A stretch of DNA of 64,000 nucleotides from Cytobacillus oceanisediminis 2691. Its GTDB lineage: Bacteria > Bacillota > Bacilli > Bacillales > Cytobacillaceae. Of this stretch, positions 16,009-23,677 are shown in pieces. The stretch is from the NCBI RefSeq assembly GCF_000294775.2, contig NZ_CP015506.1, positions 843,501-907,500 of the forward strand, read 5' to 3'. Positions within the stretch are counted from its first letter, which is position 1; the number at the start of each line of letters is the position of its first letter. A program made the translations under genes and the position numbers. The notes beneath the pieces were generated by a model. It was not told the origin of the DNA. It worked only from the letters and a program-made list of their open reading frames with translations, and searched no databases.

Positions 16009-17001
16009 ATGGCAATCTTGGTTACAGGAGGAGCAGGTTATATTGGTTCACATATAGTAGATCTTCTCATTCGAAAAGGGTATGAAACAGTGGTAGTTGA
16101 TCATTTGGCTGCGGGCCACAGGCAGGCGGTCCATCCAAAGGCAGCTTTCTATGAGGGGGATATCAGATCACAGGATTTTCTGAATAGTGTCCTTTCAGGC
16201 GAGCGAATAGAGGCAGTCTTTCATTTTGCGGCCTCATCCCTGGTAGGGGAATCGATGAAAAATCCGTTACATTACTATGATAATAATGTACTTGGTTCTC
16301 TTAACCTTCTAAAGGCTTTGGACACGCATAAGGTGAAACAGCTCGTGTTTTCGTCAACTGCAGCCGTATATGGTGAGGCAAACAGCCAGCCTATACAGGA
16401 AGACGCGCCCCTCAAACCGGCAAGCCCGTATGGCGAGACGAAGCTTGCCATTGAACGAATGCTCCATTGGTGGGCGCAGGCATCAGGGGCAAGGTTCGTG
16501 TCGCTCCGTTATTTTAATGCTGCAGGGGCAAAAGCTTCAGGGGAAATTGGCGAAGACCATCAGAACGAGACCCACCTGATCCCGATTATCCTGCAGGCGG
16601 CACTTGGAAAAAGAGAATCTGTCTCCATTTTTGGAGATGACTATCCAACAAAGGATGGTACCTGCATAAGGGACTATATTCATGTAGAGGATTTGGCTGA
16701 AGCCCATCTGCTGGCACTCCGCTACCTGGAAGCTGGAGGGGAAAGCAATGTCTTTAATCTTGGAGGCAGCAAAGGGATCTCTGTAAAAGAAGTGATTGAA
16801 ACCGCTGCAGAGGTAACAAACAGATGCTTTAAAGTGACGATTGCTCCCCGCCGGTCTGGAGACCCGGCAGAACTGGTTGCTTCATCAGAAAAAGCAAGGT
16901 CACTGCTGAACTGGAAGCCGAAAAAAACAAGTATCCGCCAGATCGTCGAGGATGCCTGGAGCTGGCACAGGTCCCATCCTGACGGATATCGTAAATCATA
17001 A
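16009..17001 (+). CDS. galE: UDP-glucose 4-epimerase
   Basis: The 330-residue protein is an extended short-chain dehydrogenase. The NAD-binding GGAGYIGS lies at about residues 7-14, SSTAAVYG is the serine/threonine site, and the catalytic YxxxK is Y141-G-E-T-K145. The YFNAAGA segment and DGTCIRDYIHVEDLAEAH are typical of GalE. It interconverts UDP-glucose and UDP-galactose, and GlcNAc forms in some members, for envelope polysaccharides. Start ATG 16009 follows GCAGGAGTG. Its stop overlaps that of the convergent galU gene by six bases. Confidence 0.93.
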   Translation: MAILVTGGAGYIGSHIVDLLIRKGYETVVVDHLAAGHRQAVHPKAAFYEGDIRSQDFLNSVLSGERIEAVFHFAASSLVGESMKNPLHYYDNNVLGSLNLLKALDTHKVKQLVFSSTAAVYGEANSQPIQEDAPLKPASPYGETKLAIERMLHWWAQASGARFVSLRYFNAAGAKASGEIGEDHQNETHLIPIILQAALGKRESVSIFGDDYPTKDGTCIRDYIHVEDLAEAHLLALRYLEAGGESNVFNLGGSKGISVKEVIETAAEVTNRCFKVTIAPRRSGDPAELVASSEKARSLLNWKPKKTSIRQIVEDAWSWHRSHPDGYRKS

Positions 17002-17856
17002 GCGAGCTTGCCTTAAGTATAGTGAAAGCTTTTCCTTCAGTTCAGGTCTTTGCAGGGCATAATCAATCGAAGCTTTAAGAAAGCCGAATTTATCTCCAAT
17101 ATCATAACGCTTTCCCTGGATCAGGTACGAATAAATTCTTTCCCGGCGAAGCAAAGCATCGAGGGCATCTGTCAGCTGCAGCTCTCCTTTGCTGTCCGGG
17201 CTTCCGTTTTCAAGCATGTCAAAGATTGCAGGTGTTAAGATATACCGGCCAATAATTGCATGCGCAGAAGGTGCCTTTTCAGCAGGAGGTTTTTCAACGA
17301 GGCTATCCACTTTATATAATGGGCCCCTCTGTTCTAAATAGCCGACAATTCCATACTTATTGACTTCAGACAGGGGGACCTCACTGCATCCGAGGATGCT
17401 TGCCCCCGTTTGGTTATACTGCTCAATCATTTGCAGCATGGCAGGAGGTTCCCCATCAATAATATCATCGCCAAGGAGGACGGCAAACGGCTCCCTGCCA
17501 ATGAACTTTCTCGCGCATAAAATGGCATGCCCCAATCCGAGCGGCTCCTTTTGCCTGACATAATGGATATCAGCCAGATTGGTTATTTCGCGCACTTCCT
17601 CAAGCATTTCAAGCTTTCCGCTTTTCTGTAGGAGCAGCTCCATTTCAACCGATTTATCAAAATGGTCTTCAATGGCCCGTTTGTTTCTCCCCGTTATGAT
17701 GATAATATCCTCAATCCCTGAAGCAATAGCTTCCTCCACAATATATTGAATGGCGGGCTTATCGACAATGGGGAGCATTTCCTTTGGCTGTGCCTTTGTG
17801 GCAGGCAGGAAACGGGTTCCGAGGCCTGCGGCGGGAATGACCGCTTTTTTAATCAT
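16996..17856 (-). CDS. galU: UTP-glucose-1-phosphate uridylyltransferase
   Basis: The start is ATG 17856 behind AAAGGGGGAT. The 286-residue protein begins MIKKAVIPAAGLGTRFLPATKA, the nucleotide-binding GxGTRFLP loop of GalU/GtaB enzymes, and contains KEMLPIVDKPAIQYIVEEA, LLGDDIIDG and VEKP. It makes UDP-glucose from UTP and glucose 1-phosphate for teichoic acid glucosylation, glycolipids and other glycans, and so supplies the substrate of the adjacent GalE. Convergent with galE; divergent from the YkoS-like gene, with about 120 bp between the starts. Confidence 0.92.
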   Translation of the reverse strand: MIKKAVIPAAGLGTRFLPATKAQPKEMLPIVDKPAIQYIVEEAIASGIEDIIIITGRNKRAIEDHFDKSVEMELLLQKSGKLEMLEEVREITNLADIHYVRQKEPLGLGHAILCARKFIGREPFAVLLGDDIIDGEPPAMLQMIEQYNQTGASILGCSEVPLSEVNKYGIVGYLEQRGPLYKVDSLVEKPPAEKAPSAHAIIGRYILTPAIFDMLENGSPDSKGELQLTDALDALLRRERIYSYLIQGKRYDIGDKFGFLKASIDYALQRPELKEKLSLYLRQARL

Positions 17857-17979
17857 AAAAATCCCCCTTTCCACTCTATTTTTATGTAGGTGGAGGGTTG
17901 TATTATCCCTTCCTGAATATTTTGCCCCTGTTCGTGAACCCTAAAATTGTAAATAATCTTGAACCCAGAGGTGTAGAGA

Positions 17980-19659
17980 TTGCTTTTGAAAAAAAATAAA
18001 GCCGAGAAAAATCTCCTTATTCTGGCCATTATTGCCCTGGTCCTGTTTGTATCCCCCCTATACATATTAGGTGAAGACGCGCATATCCGCGTTCATGATA
18101 ATCTTGACAGCAATCTGGCATGGTATAAAGTCCTTGCTGAAAGCGGACAGCTGAGAGGACCGATTGACGCTGTCATTCCACAAGTTATGAACGGAAATTT
18201 GTCCCGCAATGCGTTTGGCTCGGAATTCACATTAATTGTTTGGCTGTATGCCCTTTTTCCGCCGATGATTGCTTATGCACTCAGCCAGACGATCACAAGG
18301 GTGTTTGCTTTTATCGGTATGTATTTGCTTTTGAAAAAGCACTTTCTTAAAGAAGAAAAGTGGGCTCCCATTACGATTGGGACAGCCCTTGCTTTTGCCT
18401 TCACGCCATTCTGGCCCTCCGGTATGCTGAGCACGCTTGGGATGCCGCTTGCTCTGTGGGCCTTCTTAAATATCAGGCAGGGGGAAAGGTCGTGGAAAAA
18501 TGTCCTTGTATTAACCCTATTGCCTTTTTATGCGAGCATTGTCCTTGGGTTTTTCTTTTTTTTGAGCGCGATGGGGATCTTCTGGCTGACGGACGTCATC
18601 AGGAAAAAAGCATGGAATTGGCCATTTCTTTTATCGATTGTGTATATGACCGGAATTTTTTTCATCGTGGAATACAGGCTGGTTTATTCCTTTCTTTTTG
18701 ACGATGAGCCAAACAGCCGGGATGAGTACTTCCATGCGAGGCTCACTTTCTGGCATTGCGTCAGGCTGACATTCAAGAACTTTGCTTTGGGGCACCACCA
18801 TGCTGCCTCGATGCATACTCTGGTCATTCTTCCGCTGATGTTTGTAGCTCTTTTTATGACGCTAAGGCAGAAAAAGGGGAAGAAGGACAAGGTGTTTTTG
18901 TTCCTGTTTCTTCTTAACTTTGCCCTATCAGCATGGTATGCCTTCTGGTTTTATAAAGGCTGGCTGCCTCTGACAGAGCGTTTTCATGTTCTTGATACCT
19001 TCAACTTTGCCAGGTATCACTTTTTGAGGCCGCTGGTTATCTATTTGCTTTTCGCGCTGACCCTGAAAATCATTTGGTCTCATGGACCGTTCTGGAGGCG
19101 CCTTGTTCCGGTTTTTGTGCTTGCACAGATCATGACCGTTTCCTTTTTCAACGAGGAAATTCTTTTTCAGGATAAGCCAACGGTCAAGCAATTTTACGCA
19201 GAAGAACAATTCTCGGCTATTAAAGAATACATTGGACTTCCGCAGGAGGATTACCGGGTGGCAAGCATTGGGCTTCATCCGGCCATTGCCCAGTATAATG
19301 GCTTTTACACGCTGGATTCGTATAATAATTTCTACCCCTTAACATACAAATATCAGTTTAGGAAAATCATTGAGAAAGAGCTGGAAAAAAATAAAACACT
19401 CCGAATTTATTTTGATGAATGGGGCGGAAGATGCTATCTCTTCACGGACGAGCTTGGCAAGCATTATATGTTTAAAAAGCGGACGAAAAAAAGGCTGAAG
19501 AATCTTGAGTTAAATACAGAAGCCTTTAAGGCCATGGGCGGTTCCTATCTTTTTTCATCTGTACCGATCGATAATGCGGAAGAGAATCTGCTTCGGCTGG
19601 AGAAGGTTTTTGAATCAAAAAGCTCTGTGTGGAAAATCTACCTTTATAAAGCCATATAA
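17980..19659 (+). CDS. DUF6044/YkoS-like polytopic membrane protein
   Basis: A 559-residue protein with a TTG start at 17980 (AGAGGTG at about 17968); TTG 17986 is an alternative. It has a basic N-terminus, a first membrane helix, an outer loop with EDAHIRVHDNLDSNLAWYK, and about ten further helices up to residue 390, then a soluble C-terminal part. The early D/E-rich outer loop and many helices resemble GT-C-fold glycosyltransferases and YfhO-type proteins that work with lipid-linked sugars. The next two genes, a GT2 transferase and a GtrA protein, complete a ykoS-ykoT-like glycosylation set. Family naming is from memory. Confidence 0.65.
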   Translation: MLLKKNKAEKNLLILAIIALVLFVSPLYILGEDAHIRVHDNLDSNLAWYKVLAESGQLRGPIDAVIPQVMNGNLSRNAFGSEFTLIVWLYALFPPMIAYALSQTITRVFAFIGMYLLLKKHFLKEEKWAPITIGTALAFAFTPFWPSGMLSTLGMPLALWAFLNIRQGERSWKNVLVLTLLPFYASIVLGFFFFLSAMGIFWLTDVIRKKAWNWPFLLSIVYMTGIFFIVEYRLVYSFLFDDEPNSRDEYFHARLTFWHCVRLTFKNFALGHHHAASMHTLVILPLMFVALFMTLRQKKGKKDKVFLFLFLLNFALSAWYAFWFYKGWLPLTERFHVLDTFNFARYHFLRPLVIYLLFALTLKIIWSHGPFWRRLVPVFVLAQIMTVSFFNEEILFQDKPTVKQFYAEEQFSAIKEYIGLPQEDYRVASIGLHPAIAQYNGFYTLDSYNNFYPLTYKYQFRKIIEKELEKNKTLRIYFDEWGGRCYLFTDELGKHYMFKKRTKKRLKNLELNTEAFKAMGGSYLFSSVPIDNAEENLLRLEKVFESKSSVWKIYLYKAI

Positions 19660-19675
19660 GCAGGAGGAATTAAGA

Positions 19676-20713
19676 ATGACCAACCCAGTACTCACCATCG
19701 TAGTTCCTTGCTATAACGAAGAGGAGGTACTGCCGGATACAATTAATCAGCTGAATGGGCTGCTTGAAGAATTGCTGGATGATGAACTTGTTTCTGATAA
19801 AAGCAAAATTTTGTTTGTAGATGATGGCAGCAGGGACCGGACCTGGCAGATCATTTATAAGCAGAGCCTGAATAACCCCAAAGTGCGAGGGCTGAAGCTT
19901 GCCAGAAATGCGGGACATCAGAATGCTCTGCTTGCGGGCTTAACAGCTGCAGGGAAGGCTTCGGATTGCACGGTGTCCATCGATGCCGATCTTCAGGATG
20001 ATATTGCCGTGATCCGGGAGTTTATCCTGAAATTCCGCGAAGGATATGACATTGTCTATGGAGTAAGAAAAAAGAGGGACCGTGATACGTTTTTTAAAAG
20101 AAACACGGCACAGGGATTTTATAAAATAATGAAGAAAATGGGTGTTGATCTTATCTATAATCATGCTGATTTTCGCCTGATGAGCAAGCGTGCGTTGGAA
20201 GAACTGCAGCGCTATGAGGAAACCAATCTTTTTTTGCGCGGAATTGTGCCTTTGCTGGGCTTTAAAACGGCCAATGTTTATTATGACCGCAAAGAGCGTC
20301 TTGCCGGGGAAACAAAGTATCCGCTGAAAAAGATGCTGGCCTTTTCCTTTGAAGGCATTACTTCTTTTTCCGTTACACCGATTCGAATGGTATTGGCATT
20401 GGGCATCGGCTCTTTTTGTATAAGCTTTCTTTTTGGCCTCTACTTTCTTGGATTGCGTTATTATGGTGAAACCGAAACCGGCTGGACCTCGTTAATCACC
20501 TCGATTTGGATGCTGGGGGGACTTCAGCTGACAGCCATTGGCCTGGTGGGGGAATATATAGGGAAGATCTATAAAGAAACGAAACGCAGACCTAAATTCT
20601 CTATTGAAGTAGATGCGTTTAATCTGCCGATTTCCCGCCATTTGATTACGGACGGAGACCATGATGATGAGCACGCGGACATTCATTTTGGAACATTATC
20701 TGAAACGAACTAA
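19676..20713 (+). CDS. GT2 family glycosyltransferase (polyprenyl-phosphate sugar type, YkoT/GtrB-like)
   Basis: ATG 19676 follows CAGGAGGAAT; the frame extends back into the upstream gene and that start is rejected. The 345-residue protein has an N-terminal GT-A domain with VVPCYNEEEVLP, LFVDDGSRDRTW, and the metal-binding DADLQDD. Two C-terminal membrane helices (about 230-255 and 265-295) follow. This is the layout of enzymes that transfer a sugar from a UDP-sugar to undecaprenyl phosphate on the inner membrane face. It overlaps the GtrA gene by 53 bp; together with galE/galU nearby it suggests glucose or galactose decoration of cell-wall polymers. Confidence 0.85.
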   Translation: MTNPVLTIVVPCYNEEEVLPDTINQLNGLLEELLDDELVSDKSKILFVDDGSRDRTWQIIYKQSLNNPKVRGLKLARNAGHQNALLAGLTAAGKASDCTVSIDADLQDDIAVIREFILKFREGYDIVYGVRKKRDRDTFFKRNTAQGFYKIMKKMGVDLIYNHADFRLMSKRALEELQRYEETNLFLRGIVPLLGFKTANVYYDRKERLAGETKYPLKKMLAFSFEGITSFSVTPIRMVLALGIGSFCISFLFGLYFLGLRYYGETETGWTSLITSIWMLGGLQLTAIGLVGEYIGKIYKETKRRPKFSIEVDAFNLPISRHLITDGDHDDEHADIHFGTLSETN

Positions 20714-21104
20714 TACCTTTATTCGATTTTTGCTTGTGGGAACAGTCAATACAATTGTCGGGCTATCCATGATATTTATGCTGCTGGATTTAGCGGGGCT
20801 GACGTATTGGACTGCAACATTTCTGGGGAACAGTATGGGGGCAGCGGTCAGTTATTTCCTTAACAGAACGTTCACCTTCAGGAGCAGGGACAGCCTTCAA
20901 AGCAGTGCGGTGCGCTTCATTCTTATTTTGTTTCTGTGCTATATTCTTTCTTATTCCATAAGCGGCATGGCTGCAGAATTTATGCAGACTGTTACGATTC
21001 TCAGGCATGATGTTTCACCTGAAGAGCTTGCGGTTCTTTTAGGAGCTGGCATTTACACATTAACTAACTATATCGGACAAAAATACCTCGTTTTTACTAA
21101 ATAG
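20661..21104 (+). CDS. GtrA-like membrane protein (putative lipid-linked sugar flippase)
   Basis: The 147-residue protein has four hydrophobic helices. The first begins FIRFLLVGTVNTIVGLSMIF, the N-terminal GtrA signature (F-x-x-V-G-x-x-N-T), and the second contains SYFLNRTFTF, the conserved Y-x-x-N-R-x-F-T-F. GtrA proteins are thought to flip undecaprenyl-phosphate sugars made by GtrB-type transferases. The gene starts inside the GT2 gene (ATG at 20661, 20664 or 20667), indicating coupled translation. Confidence 0.85.
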   Translation: MMMSTRTFILEHYLKRTNTFIRFLLVGTVNTIVGLSMIFMLLDLAGLTYWTATFLGNSMGAAVSYFLNRTFTFRSRDSLQSSAVRFILILFLCYILSYSISGMAAEFMQTVTILRHDVSPEELAVLLGAGIYTLTNYIGQKYLVFTK

Positions 21105-21158
21105 AGAAAGTGAACTGCCAGTAGAGCAGGTTCTTAGGAGAAGGTTCACAGGGGAGCT

Positions 21159-21194
21159 AAATTAGTCTCACTTATTAAAGGTGAGACTAATTTT
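21159..21194. terminator. Bidirectional terminator between gtrA-like and MEDS genes
   Basis: AAATTAGTCTCAC (from 21159) pairs with GTGAGACTAATTT (from 21181); A/T tracts on both sides serve both convergent genes. Confidence 0.8.
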
Positions 21195-21195
21195 A

Positions 21196-21729
21196 TCATT
21201 CATTTACAAGAAAATTGTGGCAAGATAGGAGACTTTCTTTTAATTCATTACTAACCCTTTCTGAATCGTAGGCACAAACGGATAGAAGTTTTGTTTTGGC
21301 AACGATTAGATCCGCTTCTTTTTCAGATACCGATAATTTTTTACAGACTTCCGGTTCTTCACGCCATTCGACATGAGCCCAGCTTCTGACAGCTAAATCC
21401 TGTTCTGAATAACCTTCAATTAAGTTCGGAAGATAATCGAAAATAGAATTAACTCTAAAGTCCCCCTTGGCATAATAGAAGTCATAATTATTGACGAACA
21501 TTACTTTTTTCAGACAGTTATTATTCAATTTCTCTGTGAGACTTTTCTTAATCAATGGAGTCATTCGGTCATTTTCTATAATGATGCAGTATTCATTTCG
21601 TTCTAAGCCCGAAAGAACAAATTCAATGACATTTGAAATATAGTGGTCCGGATTCTTGAAAAAATATAATACATGTCCCTTAGTAAGGTCTTGAATTTCA
21701 TGGACTTCTTTTAAATGTAAACTTTCCAA
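21196..21729 (-). CDS. MEDS-domain protein
   Basis: The 177-residue protein begins with GHVLYFFKNPDHYISNVIEFV and continues GLERNEYCIIIEN, the opening pattern of the MEDS (methanogen/methylotroph DcmR sensory) domain. The domain resembles the RecA-like fold and is found in regulators and in RsbR/STAS-linked proteins of bacilli. Here it stands alone with no DNA-binding or kinase part. A small-molecule or partner-sensing role in the cytosol is inferred from the family only. It is convergent with the gtrA-like gene and shares its terminator. Confidence 0.65.
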   Translation of the reverse strand: MESLHLKEVHEIQDLTKGHVLYFFKNPDHYISNVIEFVLSGLERNEYCIIIENDRMTPLIKKSLTEKLNNNCLKKVMFVNNYDFYYAKGDFRVNSIFDYLPNLIEGYSEQDLAVRSWAHVEWREEPEVCKKLSVSEKEADLIVAKTKLLSVCAYDSERVSNELKESLLSCHNFLVNE

Positions 21730-21924
21730 ATTTGCACCCCATTGAATTTTGTCATTTTATGCCTGCAAATTTAGTTTATCATACTTTGATATTGAAAGGG
21801 TTCACCAGCGAAAGGAGAAACTCTGCTTATTAAGAGCCCTGTTGATTGATTGTAAATCAAATGCAATAGTGTTACCCTGAAACGACATAGTGTTTTTCCC
21901 TATGTAAAAAGGAGCGAATACACT

Positions 21925-22077
21925 ATGCTTAGTAAGGAAGAAAACTTACTATTCATTAGAGAACTTGGACGTTTACAGGCTGATTTTGAGAACTGTAGCG
22001 ATGATCAAGTACGCAACAGCATTCATCAGGATATTCTATTACTTCTTAAGGCACTATCCATGACTGCTATGAAATAG
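21925..22077 (+). CDS. Small hydrophilic protein, unknown function
   Basis: A 50-residue ORF starts at ATG 21925 behind AAAAAGGAGCG and ends at TAG 22075-22077. The product (MLSKEENLLFIRELG... to ...LLLLKALSMTAMK) is predicted as two amphipathic helices around the acidic turn ENCSDDQ. The strong ribosome site, an own terminator that overlaps the stop codon, and isolation between non-coding stretches support a real gene. The size and helix pair recall small phosphatase or regulator proteins, but there is no SQxLD motif and I do not assign a family. Confidence 0.6.
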   Translation: MLSKEENLLFIRELGRLQADFENCSDDQVRNSIHQDILLLLKALSMTAMK

Positions 22078-22088
22078 CAGTCTTTTTT
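22062..22088 (+). terminator. Terminator overlapping the stop of the 50-residue gene
   Basis: GACTGCTAT pairs with ATAGCAGTC over a GAA loop, then T6; the stop TAG is in the 3' arm. Confidence 0.85.
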
Positions 22089-22152
22089 ATGGTTAATTTC
22101 GAAGCTTTTGCATGCCCGCATGGAGAAATAATGTTTTCCTTTTTGTGTTTTC

Positions 22153-22302
22153 TTGCATATAATTCAGAAAAGTGTTAAACTAAATATGAATTATTTTTGT
22201 TCGGTGTAAAGGATAGTTTGAGTAAAACTTTACGTCTTGATGATCACTGAGAGCAAGGATAGTAACACAATGTGTGTTTATACGCACAAGGAGGCAACAA
22301 AA
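22153..22302 (+). promoter_or_regulatory. Promoter and long 5' leader of the cold-shock gene
   Basis: TTGCAT (22153-22158), a 17-bp spacer and TAAACT (22176-22181) form a SigmaA-like promoter. The leader is about 115 nt. It can form GTAAAG/CTTTAC and, just before the ribosome site AAGGAGG, a TGTGTG-TTTATA-CGCACA hairpin. Long structured leaders on csp genes control mRNA stability and translation in the cold; that role is inferred here. Confidence 0.5.
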
Positions 22303-22503
22303 ATGGAAAATGGTAAAGTAAAATGGTTTAACAGTGAAAAAGGCTTCGGATTCATCGAACGCGAAGGTGGAGAAGACGTATTCGTTCATTTCTCAGCTAT
22401 CCAAGGCGAAGGTTATAAATCTTTAGAAGAAGGTCAAGAAGTGACTTTCGATGTTGAGCAAGGTCAGCGTGGAGCTCAAGCAGCTAACGTGCGTAAAGCT
22501 TAA
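22303..22503 (+). CDS. Cold-shock protein (CspA/CspD family)
   Basis: A 66-residue protein starting at ATG 22303 behind AAGGAGG; the longer frame from 22237 is leader. It contains the RNA-binding RNP1 KGFGFIE and RNP2 VFVHFSAI motifs of the single OB-fold cold-shock domain, with the opening [16 protein letters not shown]. It acts as an RNA chaperone and antiterminator in the cytosol. Size and sequence are fully typical of Bacillus Csp proteins. It is a single gene with its own leader and terminator. Confidence 0.95.
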   Translation: MENGKVKWFNSEKGFGFIEREGGEDVFVHFSAIQGEGYKSLEEGQEVTFDVEQGQRGAQAANVRKA

Positions 22504-22522
22504 TTAAAACCAAAACTCAGGG

Positions 22523-22548
22523 CAGGCTCTTTATGGGCCTGTTTTTTT
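22523..22548 (+). terminator. Terminator of the cold-shock gene
   Basis: CAGGC (22523-22527) pairs with GCCTG (22537-22541), followed by T7. Confidence 0.75.
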
Positions 22549-22590
22549 GTATGTGAAAATAAGGAAGTATTAATTTTGAACGTTGATAAC

Positions 22591-22630
22591 TGTCTAGCTC
22601 CAGCTGGTGGACAAGGCGTTACGCTTTTCT
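22591..22630. repeat. Dispersed TGTCTAGCTCCAG-type Bacillus repeat (copy 1)
   Basis: TGTCTAGCTCCAGC, then GGACAAGGCG and ACGCTTTTCT in order, match a short GC-rich element I know as widely scattered between genes in Bacillaceae. Related copies lie at 45189 and 61607. Confidence 0.6.
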
Positions 22631-22750
22631 AATAAGGAACCCCGCTCACGAATGAGCAGGGCACATGTACACAGTAAATCAAATGGTAAACAAAGTGTAT
22701 CATATTATTGTGAATTTTCCTAACACCTTTGATAAAGATGGACGGAAATC

Positions 22751-23578
22751 CTATCCCCTGATAACCTGCATCATAATTTTAGTGACAAACTGCTCCTTAT
22801 TATTCTGTACAACGGTATCATAAATGTACTCTTCAAAAACATGCTCCCCTAAGGTTAAATGCAGCCGCTCCATCTCTGAGAAAAACCGCTTATATGTATG
22901 GCTGATGGTTTTTTCGCTCCCAACATGATAGCCGATGAGAAAATCACCTTTTACAGCCCGAAAATACGGATGTCCTTCCTTTGGATTTGGCTGCTCGATA
23001 TACAAGTAACTGTAATTGGAGAATTCCCCTTTCAGCACCTGTTCCCGCTTCGTTATAGTTCCAATCGGATACCCTGAATCAAGCTGTGAGATCTGCAATT
23101 CATTAATGAAATCCGAGATGACCTCCCCAAATTCTTCATCAGATATATTTTGGATGTTCCTGCTTAGATAGAGGGTTGCTTCCGGCAATGGCTGAAGCGC
23201 AATTCGATTAAAATCAAGCTTGGAAGCTTCTTCCATTAATCCGATTTTGGCCTCGATCATTTTCTCCTTCATTTCGATCTCCTGCCGTTTTTTTATAATC
23301 TCTTCTTTTTTCCGGTACATGATGGATAAAAAGCTTTCGGGCGATTTGTTTTGCATATACTGCTGAATATCGTTAAGCGACATGCCAAGATCCTTTAATA
23401 AATCAATCACAAAAAATAACTCTAATTGATGAATGGAATAATAGCGATAGCCTTTTTCACTTTTCTTTACAGGGGACAAAATCCCGATTTGATCGTAATA
23501 AAAGATTGTCTGCTTGTTAACCTTGCAAAGCTTTGCGAATTCGCCAGTCGTTAAATATTTGCCATCTTTTTTACTCAT
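22751..23578 (-). CDS. MerR-family drug-responsive regulator (BmrR/BltR-like)
   Basis: The 275-residue protein has an N-terminal MerR winged helix (residues 8-75: LTTGEFAKLCKVNKQTIFYYDQ then GYRYYS), a coiled coil (about 85-125, rich in K/E) and a C-terminal GyrI-like ligand domain of about 150 residues. This is the BmrR/BltR layout, whose members bind lipophilic cations and activate a neighbouring efflux pump. It is divergent from a Bmr/Blt-type MFS gene, with a 19-bp-spacer promoter between them. Confidence 0.85.
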   Translation of the reverse strand: MSKKDGKYLTTGEFAKLCKVNKQTIFYYDQIGILSPVKKSEKGYRYYSIHQLELFFVIDLLKDLGMSLNDIQQYMQNKSPESFLSIMYRKKEEIIKKRQEIEMKEKMIEAKIGLMEEASKLDFNRIALQPLPEATLYLSRNIQNISDEEFGEVISDFINELQISQLDSGYPIGTITKREQVLKGEFSNYSYLYIEQPNPKEGHPYFRAVKGDFLIGYHVGSEKTISHTYKRFFSEMERLHLTLGEHVFEEYIYDTVVQNNKEQFVTKIMMQVIRG

Positions 23579-23595
23579 TTTTTACATCACCGCCC

Positions 23596-23626
23596 TTGAC
23601 TATATAGTTACTATATACACTAGGAT
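23596..23626 (+). promoter_or_regulatory. MerR-type promoter of the efflux gene (19-bp spacer with palindrome)
   Basis: TTGACT (23596-23601) and TAGGAT (23621-23626) are separated by 19 bp, the over-long spacer that MerR activators correct by DNA distortion. Centred in the spacer is the perfect palindrome TATAGT-T-ACTATA (23603-23615), the expected binding site of the divergent regulator. Confidence 0.8.
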
Positions 23627-23677
23627 AAAACGTATAAATAAATCAAGTTTGACTGTTTTGTAAGGAGCATGATATAG

